This document shows, one piece after another, positions 1 through 6,001 of a DNA stretch of 10,161 bases. The notes beneath the pieces were generated by a model, which saw nothing but the letters and a program-made list of their open reading frames with translations, was not told the DNA's origin and made no database searches. The stretch comes from an uncultured Caulobacteraceae bacterium (GTDB taxonomy: Bacteria > Pseudomonadota > Alphaproteobacteria > Caulobacterales > Caulobacteraceae), in contig CALEOQ010000482.1 of the NCBI GenBank assembly GCA_937910255.1, positions 1 to 10,161 on the forward strand, written 5' to 3'. Position 1 is the stretch's first letter; each line of letters opens with the position of its first letter. The translations under genes were made by a program, and so were the position numbers.

Positions 1-107
1 GATTCTACTCTATATGATTATCATATATAATATTTTTTTTTTTCAAGCAGAAGACGGCATACGAGATTACGACGTGACTGGAGTTCAGACGTGTGCTCTT
101 CCGATCT
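1..107 (+). other. Non-genomic Illumina P7 adapter with index, preceded by junk tail
   Basis: Bases 44-67 match the 24-nt P7 oligo exactly (CAAGCAGAAGACGGC...). Bases 68-73 (TACGAC) sit where the 6-nt index belongs, and 74-107 match the 34-nt index/read-2 primer part ending CTCTTCCGATCT. The T11 run at 33-43 just outside P7 and the AT-rich 1-32 look like read-through beyond the end of a library molecule. Genomic sequence starts at about 108, where base composition changes sharply. Nothing in 1-107 should be annotated as biology. Translations of this stretch give the well-known artefact peptides containing STRLNSSH on one strand and LFRS on the other. Confidence 0.98.
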
Positions 108-134
108 AGTTTCAGTTCATCGAGGAGCCTGATC

Positions 135-1139
135 ATGCACCTGGCCCGTTTTCCCCGCGCCCGTTTCGCCCATCTGCCGACCCCGCTGGAGGGCGCGCCC
201 CGTCTGGGCGAGGCGCTCGGGACCTTGAGCCTCTTCATCAAGCGCGACGACGCCACGGGCCTGGCCGGGGGCGGCAACAAGACGCGCAAGCTGGAGTTCC
301 TGGTCGGCGAGGCCCGCGCCCGCGGCGCCGACACCCTGGTGACCCAGGGCGCCATCCAGTCCAACCATGTCCGTCAGACCGCGGCGGCGGCGGCGCGTAT
401 GGGCATGGCCTGCGAGATCATCCTGGAGGCCCGCACCGGGTCGGAGGCGACCGACTACAACGGCTCCGGCAACGTCCTGCTCGACCGCCTGCTCGGCGCG
501 CAGATCCGCACCGTGCCCGGCGGCAGCGACATGAACGCCGCCCTGGAGGAAACCGCCCAGGCCGTCCGCGACCGCGGCGGCCGGCCCTATGTGATCCCCG
601 GCGGCGGCTCCAACGCCGTCGGCGCGCTCGGCTATGCCGACTGCGCCCGGGAGCTGGTGGTCCAGGCCGACGCCATGGGCCTGAAGATCGATCGCATCGT
701 CACCGCCACCGGCAGCGCCGGCACCCAGGCCGGCCTCGTCGCGGGCCTGGCGGTGATCGGCGCCGACATCCCGGTGCTGGGGATCGGGGTCCGCGCGCCC
801 CAGGCGATGCAGGAGGCCAATGTGTTCAAGCTGGCCCAGGAGACCTGCGCCCTGCTGGGGCAGGAGGGCCGGGTCACCCGCGAAATGGTGGCGGCCAATT
901 GCGACTATGTGGGCGCGGGCTACGGCCTGATCGACCAGGCGGTGATCGACGCCCTGAAGCTGGCGGCCCGCACTGAGGCGCTGATCCTGGATCCCGTCTA
1001 TAGCGGCAAGGCGATGAAGGGGCTGATCGACCTCTGCGCCAAGGGCGCCTTCAAGGGCGAGACCGTCGTCTTCCTGCATACCGGCGGCGCCCAGGGCCTG
1101 TTCGGCTATCAGAGCGAGCTGGAAGGCAAGCTGGCATGA
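135..1139 (+). CDS. dcyD: D-cysteine desulfhydrase family PLP enzyme
   Basis: A 334-aa fold-type II PLP enzyme of the ACC deaminase/D-cysteine desulfhydrase family, close in length to E. coli DcyD. The family reaction converts D-cysteine to pyruvate, H2S and ammonia in the cytosol. Seen in the sequence: IKRDD (35-39), the PLP-lysine motif GGGNKTRKLEF (K49), the QSNHVRQT loop (75-82), the phosphate-binding GSAGT loop, and a C-terminal YSGKAM/HTGG pair. The two positions that are Glu295 and Leu322 in ACC deaminases are Ser290 and Thr316 here, as in D-cysteine desulfhydrases, so ACC deaminase is unlikely. L-cysteate sulfo-lyase (CuyA) is a close relative and remains possible. The ATG at 135 has GAGGAG 7 nt upstream (122-127). 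A longer reading from the GTG at 93 begins inside adapter sequence and is false. The stop overlaps the next gene by 4 bp, so the two are almost certainly cotranscribed. The native promoter lies beyond the insert end. Confidence 0.9.
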   Translation: MHLARFPRARFAHLPTPLEGAPRLGEALGTLSLFIKRDDATGLAGGGNKTRKLEFLVGEARARGADTLVTQGAIQSNHVRQTAAAAARMGMACEIILEARTGSEATDYNGSGNVLLDRLLGAQIRTVPGGSDMNAALEETAQAVRDRGGRPYVIPGGGSNAVGALGYADCARELVVQADAMGLKIDRIVTATGSAGTQAGLVAGLAVIGADIPVLGIGVRAPQAMQEANVFKLAQETCALLGQEGRVTREMVAANCDYVGAGYGLIDQAVIDALKLAARTEALILDPVYSGKAMKGLIDLCAKGAFKGETVVFLHTGGAQGLFGYQSELEGKLA

Positions 1140-1837
1140 GCCTGATCCTCGGGGTTCTAGGCGGCATGGGACCGGCCGCCACCCTGGACTTCCTCGGCAA
1201 GCTGCAGGCCTACACCCCGGCCCAGCGGGACCAGGACCACATCCGGGTCCTGATGGACCTCAACCCCCAGGTTCCCGACCGGAACGCCCCCAGCCCTGGC
1301 GCCGGCGCCGGGGCCGGGGATGTCCTGGCCGAGATGGCCGGCGCCCTGGCCGGCGGCGGGGCCGAGGTCCTGGCCATGCCCTGCAACACCGCCCACGCCC
1401 ATGCCGATCTGATCGTCCGCGCCAGCGGCCTGCCCCTGATCGACATGATCGGCGGGGCGGCCATGGCCGCCGCCGACACCGGCGCGCACCGGGTGGGCGT
1501 GCTCGGCACAAAGGGAGCGCTACGGCTCTATCGGGAATATCTCGCCGCCCGGGGCCTGGGGCTGGTGACCCTTGCCGGCGAGCGGCAGGAGGCCTTCATG
1601 GCCCTGCTCTATCGCATCAAGGGCGGTGACCTTTCGTCCCGCGTCCGGGCCGAGATGGCCAGCATGGCCAGCGAACTGGTGGCCGAGGGCGCCGAGACCC
1701 TGATCGCCGGCTGCACCGAGGCGCCGCTGGTGCTTTCGCCGGATGACGTCCAGGTCCCCTTCCTCGACGCCGGCGACCTGCTGGCGCGGCGCTGCGTGGA
1801 CGTCTGCCTCGAGTTTGAACCGCCGCCGCCGATCTGA
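1136..1837 (+). CDS. Aspartate/glutamate racemase family protein
   Basis: 233 aa, the usual length for the PLP-independent Asp/Glu/hydantoin racemase superfamily (RacX/YgeA-like). These enzymes invert amino-acid stereochemistry with two cysteines acting as acid and base. Seen: N-terminal GVLGGMGPAAT (6-16), first catalytic motif MPCNTAH (C83), and second motif GCTEAPL (C193), so both catalytic cysteines are present and the enzyme should be active. A low-complexity GAGAGAG run (55-61) lies in the loop after VPDRN. The start ATG overlaps the stop of the upstream gene (ATGA, 1136-1139), with GGAAGG as a possible ribosome binding site 9 nt before it; translational coupling is likely. The substrate cannot be read from sequence. 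The partnership with a D-cysteine desulfhydrase suggests it makes or removes a D-amino acid used by that enzyme, which is inference. It could equally be an aspartate racemase of unrelated role. Confidence 0.88.
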   Translation: MSLILGVLGGMGPAATLDFLGKLQAYTPAQRDQDHIRVLMDLNPQVPDRNAPSPGAGAGAGDVLAEMAGALAGGGAEVLAMPCNTAHAHADLIVRASGLPLIDMIGGAAMAAADTGAHRVGVLGTKGALRLYREYLAARGLGLVTLAGERQEAFMALLYRIKGGDLSSRVRAEMASMASELVAEGAETLIAGCTEAPLVLSPDDVQVPFLDAGDLLARRCVDVCLEFEPPPPI

Positions 1838-1846
1838 GCGGCTCAG
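1834..1846. repeat. Perfect 13-bp palindrome containing both convergent stop codons
   Basis: CTGAGC-G-GCTCAG has arms at 1834-1839 and 1841-1846. The TGA of the plus-strand racemase gene (1835-1837) and the TGA of the minus-strand peptidase gene (1843-1845) are mirror images within it. It has no T tract on either side, so it is not a classical intrinsic terminator, but it could act as a weak bidirectional 3'-end hairpin or stabiliser in the 5-bp gap between convergent genes. Confidence 0.5.
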
Positions 1847-2691
1847 AGCCGGGCGGCGCTGAAGGTGTCGCAGGCGTTGGGATCGCCGGTCTGCGCGCCG
1901 GTCCTGAACCAGGCCATGCGTTGGGCGCTGGAGCCGTGGGTGAAGGCGTCGGGCACGACCCTGCCCTGGCTCTGCTTCTGCAGGGTGTCGTCGCCGATGG
2001 CCGAGGCCGCCGCCAGCCCCTGGGCGATGTCGTCCGGCCCCAGAACCACCGCCCCGCCCGATGCGCCCTCGGCCCGGGCGGCCCAGACGCCGGCATAGCA
2101 GTCGGCCTGCAGCTCCAGGCGCACCGCCCCGCTCTCGGCGCCCTGTGAGCCCAGGCGCTGAGCCTTGTCCATCTGGCCGGTGAGGTTCTGGACGTGGTGG
2201 GCGATCTCGTGGGCGATCACATAGGCCCGGGCGGCCTCGCCCTCGGCGCCGAAGCGGTTCTCCAGGTCATCCCAGAAGGAGAGATCCAGATAGACCATGC
2301 GATCGGCCGGGCAATAGAACGGCCCCATGGCCGCCTGCCCCGTCCCGCAGCGGGTGTTGGTTGATTGTTCGTAGAGCACGACGGCGGCCGGAGGCTCATA
2401 GGTCTGTCCCGCCTGGGCGAAGACCTCGGTCCACACCTCGGCGGTGGAGGTTTCGATCACATCGACGAATTGGCCCGCCTCATCATCGGGCGCGCCGCGC
2501 ACGCCAGAACTCTCTGCGGCTGGCGCCCCGGCGCCATTGACGACGCTTAGCGTTGTGGTGGGATCGATGCCGAAGACGAAATAGCCGATCAGCGCCAGGA
2601 CGACGCCGCCGACCCCGAGACCGCCGGCCACCGGCCCCATGCCCCGACGATCGCTGATGTTCCCAGACCGCCGCCCGCCCCGCCAACGCAT
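1843..2691 (-). CDS. ypfJ: YpfJ-type neutral zinc metallopeptidase, membrane-anchored
   Basis: 282 aa, matching the usual length of the putative neutral zinc metallopeptidase family (Pfam Zn_peptidase, E. coli YpfJ). Seen: the family-typical N-terminus MRWRGGRRSGNISDRRG, one hydrophobic segment at about residues 21-41 predicted to anchor the protein with its catalytic part outside the cytoplasm, a variable Ala/Gly/Ser linker (about 42-70), and the zinc motif HEIAHHVQ (161-168). In that motif the two histidines bind zinc and E162 is the general base. E193 in RLELQADCYAG is the probable third ligand. Cysteines at 115, 127, 198 and 274 could form disulfides in the periplasm. The ATG at 2691 has GGAG 8 nt upstream. 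It is the last gene of a same-strand row, 57 nt after the coiled-coil gene, and converges with the racemase operon. The physiological substrate of the family is unknown to me. Confidence 0.93.
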   Translation of the reverse strand: MRWRGGRRSGNISDRRGMGPVAGGLGVGGVVLALIGYFVFGIDPTTTLSVVNGAGAPAAESSGVRGAPDDEAGQFVDVIETSTAEVWTEVFAQAGQTYEPPAAVVLYEQSTNTRCGTGQAAMGPFYCPADRMVYLDLSFWDDLENRFGAEGEAARAYVIAHEIAHHVQNLTGQMDKAQRLGSQGAESGAVRLELQADCYAGVWAARAEGASGGAVVLGPDDIAQGLAAASAIGDDTLQKQSQGRVVPDAFTHGSSAQRMAWFRTGAQTGDPNACDTFSAARL

Positions 2692-2748
2692 GTGGTCGTC
2701 TCCGAATTTATCTCAGGGCGCGACCATGACCTGATCGCGGGCGCGCGC

Positions 2749-3114
2749 CTACTTCGAACCGTCCAGAATCGCCCTCACCCGGGCGTTGGAGGCCGCCAGG
2801 CGGGCGGCTGGTATGGTTGGCAGGTCGAGTGCGGGCTGTTCGGCGACCTCTCCCACGGGCCGGGGCAGGATCGGGGGGATGGCCGGCGGTTGGCGTTGGG
2901 CGCGCAGGGCGCTGAGCGCCTGTTCCGTCTGTACCTGGCCGCTGAGGGCGTTGAGCTCGTTCTCCAGCGCGATCGCCCGCTGGCGGTCCATCTGCTGCTG
3001 AGCCTGGAGGACCCCCAGCTGGTGATCATAATAGGCGTCCTGCGCAGCGGCTGGCGCCGCCGTCACAAGGGCCAGACCCGCCAGGAACGGTCGGACGAAA
3101 GCAGCTGGGCGCAT
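2749..3114 (-). CDS. Exported small protein with predicted coiled coil, unknown function
   Basis: 121 aa, not recognised as a named family. Residues 1-25 form a signal peptide (MRPAAFVRPFLAG..., hydrophobic core LAGLALVTAAP, cleavage probably in the APAAAQ-DAYY region), so the mature protein should be periplasmic or surface-located. Residues about 26-72 are Gln/Leu/Ala/Glu-rich with heptad-like spacing (QLGVLQAQQQMDRQRAIAL...), suggesting a coiled coil. A Pro-rich stretch (about 75-100, PPAIPPILPRP) follows, then a short helical tail ending in GSK. The ATG at 3114 has GGAG 7 nt upstream. An 8-bp inverted repeat (3125-3147) lies immediately upstream of that ribosome binding site. It lies 56 nt after the TPR gene and 57 nt before the zinc peptidase gene on the same strand, so the three may be cotranscribed. 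Confidence 0.72.
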   Translation of the reverse strand: MRPAAFVRPFLAGLALVTAAPAAAQDAYYDHQLGVLQAQQQMDRQRAIALENELNALSGQVQTEQALSALRAQRQPPAIPPILPRPVGEVAEQPALDLPTIPAARLAASNARVRAILDGSK

Positions 3115-3124
3115 GGGAGGGCTC

Positions 3125-3147
3125 CGTTGAGGCTCAGAACCTCAACG
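3125..3147 (-). promoter_or_regulatory. Intercistronic inverted repeat beside a ribosome binding site
   Basis: CGTTGAGG (3125-3132) and CCTCAACG (3140-3147) form a perfect 8-bp stem with a 7-nt loop in the transcript between the TPR gene and the coiled-coil gene. Its downstream foot touches the GGAG ribosome binding site (complement of 3122-3125) of the coiled-coil gene. There is no U tract, so true termination is unlikely. RNA stabilisation or modulation of initiation is more plausible. The function is inferred. Confidence 0.4.
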
Positions 3148-3170
3148 CGCCATCGCGCCGACGGGTTCGT

Positions 3171-3740
3171 TCAGTTCGCCTGCGCGCGGGTGGTGACGGT
3201 GAAGCGCGCCAACTGCTCGGCCGGCGCGCTCCAGCCCGGCGCCAACTCGATGGCCTTCTGATAGTCGAAATAGGCGGACCTGGCGTCCTCCAGGCCCTCA
3301 TAGGCCAGGGCGCGATTGTAATAGGCCTTGGCCGGCTCCTCGACCCCCAGCTCCAGACCGCGATTGATCTGCGCCAGGCTCTCGGCATAGCGCTCCTGGC
3401 CGATAAAGGCCGCGCCGCGGTTCACATAGCCCTCGCCGAGGTCCGGCTTCATCTTCACCGCCATGTCGAAGTCCTTCACCGCCCCCTCATAGGCGGTGCG
3501 CCGCAGGCGCAGGACGCCGCGGTTGACATAGGTGCCGGCCCGGTCGCGGGAATTGAGGAACTCGGTCTCCAGGGCGATGTCGCAGAATTCCTCGAACCGC
3601 TCGTCGGACTCGCCGTTGACGGCGGCGCGGGAGCAGGCCTCGGCCATGCCGCCGCCGATGACCGTCACGGCGCCTTGGGCTGCGCCGGCGGAGAAGGCGA
3701 CCGCGGTGGCGACCGCCAGAATTGAAAGTCCACGGCGCAT
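3171..3740 (-). CDS. Exported tetratricopeptide-repeat protein
   Basis: 189 aa from the ATG at 3740. That start is chosen over an in-frame ATG six codons upstream (3758) because a near-perfect Shine-Dalgarno sequence, AAGGAGGT, sits between them, 6 nt before 3740. Residues 1-23 are a signal peptide (MRRGLSILAVATAVAFSAGA, cleavage probably after AQG), so the protein is exported. After a Cys-containing segment (C36, C53; GGGMAEACSRAA... EEFCDIALE) come three TPR units at about 67-99, 102-135 and 137-170 with typical Y-NRG/NRA helix-A and A---D/Y helix-B patterns (YVNRGVL, YVNRGAA, YYNRALA). TPRs scaffold protein-protein contacts; the partner is unknown. The nearby exported coiled-coil protein and membrane zinc peptidase on the same strand are candidates. 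The two cysteines N-terminal to the repeats could form a disulfide. Confidence 0.85.
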   Translation of the reverse strand: MRRGLSILAVATAVAFSAGAAQGAVTVIGGGMAEACSRAAVNGESDERFEEFCDIALETEFLNSRDRAGTYVNRGVLRLRRTAYEGAVKDFDMAVKMKPDLGEGYVNRGAAFIGQERYAESLAQINRGLELGVEEPAKAYYNRALAYEGLEDARSAYFDYQKAIELAPGWSAPAEQLARFTVTTRAQAN

Positions 3741-3877
3741 GGCGGGACCTCCTTGCATGTGAGATTCGCCGACCCAGCGCCGGCGAGGCGGCCAGAGTCT
3801 TCCCGTATCCGCGTTTGGTCAATCCGCCGCAGCGGCGCGACACGCAACTTGTCGTGTGAAATCAACCTGCAGAGGAC
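3741..3877 (-). other. Intergenic region with inverted repeats between DMT and TPR genes
   Basis: These 137 nt separate two minus-strand genes and hold no credible ORF. They contain ACACG/CGTGT arms (3840-3844 and 3853-3857, 8-nt loop) about 20 nt past the transporter stop, then the palindrome CGCCGC-A-GCGGCG (3825-3837). A TTGACC hexamer on the minus strand nearby could be a -35 element for the TPR gene, but I find no good -10 at proper spacing. The region is a plausible transcription boundary, making a separate TPR/coiled-coil/peptidase unit likely. No terminator T tract is visible. Confidence 0.35.
3747..3754 (-). promoter_or_regulatory. Strong Shine-Dalgarno site that decides the TPR gene start
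   Basis: On the minus strand AAGGAGGT is followed by six bases and then ATG (3740-3738). This is the strongest ribosome binding site I saw in the window, and it argues that the upstream in-frame ATG at 3758 is not used, because that codon lies before the site. Confidence 0.85.
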
Positions 3878-4789
3878 TCAGCTGCGCGGCTCGCGGCGGC
3901 GGATCGTCTCGCGATAGAGGATGTAGAGGCCGCTGGCCGCCACGACGCCGGCCCCGACCAGGGTGAGCGGCCGGGGAAGCTCGTCCCAGACGATGAAGGC
4001 GAACAGGCTGGCCCAGACCAGCTGGGTGTAGTCGAACGGCGCCACGACGGCGACCGGCGCCACGCGGATCGCCTCGGTCAGCAGAAGCTGGCCGACCCCG
4101 CCCAGCAGGCCCATGACCACCAGCAGGAGGAAGGTCTCCCGATCGGGCATGACCCAGCCGAACGGCAGGCTGGCCAGGCCCGCCACGGCGCCGGCCAGGG
4201 TGAAGTAGAAGACGATCCGTGGGCCAGGCTCGGTCATGCTGATCTGGCGGATGGTGATCATGGCGCCGGCCGAGCCCATGGCCCCGACCAGGGCGAAGAT
4301 CACCCCGATATTGGCCATGTTGGCGGGATCGGGCCGGATCATGATCAGTACACCGATAAAACCCACGGCGACGGCGGCCCAGCGGTGCGGCCCCACCGCC
4401 TCCTTCAGCAAGGGGACCGACAGGGCGGTCATGAACAGGGGCGCGGAGAAGGAGAGCGCGGTGGCCTCGGTGAGCGGCAGGTGCGAGACCGCCACGAAGC
4501 CGCCGATCATGCCGGTCAGCCCGACCATGGCGCGGGCCGCATGCGCGCCCGGCCGGCTCGTGCGCAGCACGCCGAACCCGCTGGTGCGCAGGATATAGAT
4601 GGCGATGGGGATGAAGGCGAAGGCGTTGCGGAAAAACAGCGTCTCGAAGATCGGGACGCCCCGCTCCGACGCCACCTTCACCAGCCCGAACAGGCCCGCC
4701 ATGCAGGCCATGGCCGCCACGCGCAGCATGACCCCCAGGCCGATCTTGGAAGCCGGGCGTTCTGGAACGGGGCGCGGGGGGGAGGCCAT
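3878..4789 (-). CDS. DMT superfamily (EamA) inner-membrane transporter
   Basis: 303 aa, typical for ten-helix drug/metabolite transporters built from two EamA repeats (about residues 15-148 and 158-295). Seen: alternating hydrophobic segments throughout, the ETLFFRN segment after the first helix, LTEATALSFSAPLF in the middle of repeat 1, PLLKEAVGPHRW between helices, and the repeat-2 counterpart APFDYTQLVWASLFAFIVWDELP. The C-terminus is basic (RETIRRREPRS), consistent with a cytoplasmic tail. The substrate cannot be assigned; family members export or import amino acids, S-adenosylmethionine, riboflavin and other small metabolites. ATG at 4789 was chosen over an in-frame GTG two codons upstream (4795). 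Neither has a clear ribosome binding site, so the start is uncertain by six bases. It lies 84 nt downstream of the tandem-repeat gene on the same strand and could share its transcript. Confidence 0.88.
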   Translation of the reverse strand: MASPPRPVPERPASKIGLGVMLRVAAMACMAGLFGLVKVASERGVPIFETLFFRNAFAFIPIAIYILRTSGFGVLRTSRPGAHAARAMVGLTGMIGGFVAVSHLPLTEATALSFSAPLFMTALSVPLLKEAVGPHRWAAVAVGFIGVLIMIRPDPANMANIGVIFALVGAMGSAGAMITIRQISMTEPGPRIVFYFTLAGAVAGLASLPFGWVMPDRETFLLLVVMGLLGGVGQLLLTEAIRVAPVAVVAPFDYTQLVWASLFAFIVWDELPRPLTLVGAGVVAASGLYILYRETIRRREPRS

Positions 4790-4873
4790 GGTCACGATGG
4801 GCAGCCCATGACCCCTGGCGAGGCCGCCGTCAATCGCGCCTCGATCGCCTGGGAGGCTATGGGCGCTGTTCGG

Positions 4874-5839
4874 TCAGTCGAAGGTCACGCCCATGCGCGC
4901 CATGGCGCCGAACACCCGCTGGATGTCCCCCAGATGGCCGGTGAGCACGTCACGCGCCAGCCGCGTGTTGAACGCCTGGGCCGGAACGATGATTCCCTTG
5001 GGAGTCCGAGCACAGCGCCAGGTCCGGATCAGGACGTTCACATTGCGGCGGGTGGTCTCGAACGGCTGCTTCAGGGTGTTGGACAGGGCCAGGACGCTGA
5101 TCGGCGCCAGCAGGTCGTCGGGCGGCGGCCGTCGAACCGACGCATAGCGCCGCGCCATCTCCAGGTCCTCGCGCAGCGGCTGATAGTTGGCGTCGAGGAT
5201 GGCCAGCAGAATCATGCCCCGGCCGAAGTCCGCCGTCGTGCGGGTCAGGCGTTCGGCGATCCTCAGGACGTATTCGGCGGTGAAGCGCGCGGCCAGCCGC
5301 TCCTGGGAGACCGGCGGCGTGATGCCGGGCGCAGGCCTGGCGCCGCCGGTGAGATCAAAGTTGGGGGCGGCGGTGCGGACATCGGCGGCCAGGGCGCGCA
5401 CCGTCGCCAGGCTGCGCCCCAGGGCCAGGCGGTTGGCGTCGGTCTCAAGCGCCGCGGCCGGAATATAGACCCCGCGGGTGGTCCGCTGGCAAAGCCCCCG
5501 GGCCTCGAGATCGGCGACCCGACGCCGCGCGGCCTCATAGGGAATGCTGAAAGACGCGGCCAGGGCGCCGACGCTGATGGGCCGGCGGATGTCGTCGGGC
5601 GGCGGATTGTCCACGCCGGCGTAGCGCAGGGCCAGGACGGGGTCCCGGACGATATGCCGGACATTGGCCTCGATGATCGAGAGCGCCAGGACGCCGGTCA
5701 TGGCGTCCCCGCCACCGAAATGCTCCAGGGTCGCCACCCCCTGGACGAAGTGGGGGATGGCGCACTGGAGGATCAGCCGAGACACGTCCTCGCACGCCGG
5801 ACCCTGCGTCGTTCCGGGCGGATCGGAAAGTTTGTCCAT
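4874..5839 (-). CDS. Protein with two tandem winged-helix-like repeats, putative transcription regulator
   Basis: 321 aa, not a family I can name. The protein is an internal duplication: residues 49-130 align without a gap to 208-289 (constant offset 159), with 33 of 82 identical by my count. Shared landmarks are R-YA (72-74/231-233), PPPDD (79-83/238-242), PISV-AL (87-93/246-252), P-E--RR-V (100-108/259-267), a Cys (117/276), RT--G (119-123/278-282) and PA-A (127-130/286-289). The PISV...RR.V..L...G stretch followed by RT.RGVYIP resembles a winged helix (recognition helix plus beta wing, GntR/IclR-like), so DNA binding is inferred. No ligand-binding or kinase domain is seen. The ATG at 5839 has GAGGGG unusually close (2 nt). 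It is divergent from the DASS transporter gene, 162 bp away, and may control it, itself, or the DMT gene downstream. A non-DNA-binding role is possible. Confidence 0.75.
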   Translation of the reverse strand: MDKLSDPPGTTQGPACEDVSRLILQCAIPHFVQGVATLEHFGGGDAMTGVLALSIIEANVRHIVRDPVLALRYAGVDNPPPDDIRRPISVGALAASFSIPYEAARRRVADLEARGLCQRTTRGVYIPAAALETDANRLALGRSLATVRALAADVRTAAPNFDLTGGARPAPGITPPVSQERLAARFTAEYVLRIAERLTRTTADFGRGMILLAILDANYQPLREDLEMARRYASVRRPPPDDLLAPISVLALSNTLKQPFETTRRNVNVLIRTWRCARTPKGIIVPAQAFNTRLARDVLTGHLGDIQRVFGAMARMGVTFD

Positions 5840-6001
5840 TTCCCCTCGTGAGGATCGCGTCAGGGCGCCGCCAGCCTAGGGCGACAGCTTAGCACGACCC
5901 TGGCCAAGGTGGCCGCCCCCCCTGGCGTCACAGGTGCGGCATAGCCCATATTGGCGGCGGTTCAGGTCGCCGGGCGTGCGACCGAGCGGGGGGGAAGACG
6001 C
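5840..6001. promoter_or_regulatory. Divergent intergenic region between regulator-like and DASS genes
   Basis: These 162 bp must contain promoters for both divergent genes. I see CCTC-GT-GAGG arms (5844-5853) over the ribosome binding site of the minus-strand gene, and GGCC-AAGGT-GGCC just beyond mid-region; either could be an operator. No convincing -35/-10 pair is visible by eye. An in-frame TTG at 5951 upstream of the chosen GTG start has no supporting ribosome binding site. Confidence 0.35.

Noticed and set aside
5..364. 119-aa minus-strand open frame at the left end
   Set aside because: Its C-terminal part (STRLNSSH...) is the known translation of Illumina adapter; the rest is antisense to dcyD.
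117..1079. 320-aa minus-strand open frame opposite dcyD
   Set aside because: Shadow of a clear PLP enzyme gene, with no ribosome binding site or family motif.
1294..1325. GC-rich GAGAGAG-coding run in the racemase as a repeat element
   Set aside because: Short low-complexity loop in frame; nothing suggests a mobile or regulatory repeat.
4385..5851. 488-aa plus-strand open frame across the DMT and winged-helix-like genes
   Set aside because: It spans two real minus-strand genes and their gap; low-complexity Arg/Gly/Asp/Gln composition typical of a GC shadow frame.
5951..6001. TTG-initiated N-terminal extension of the DASS gene
   Set aside because: Rare start codon without ribosome binding site; the GTG at 6002 has a G-rich site in front and gives a normal N-terminus.
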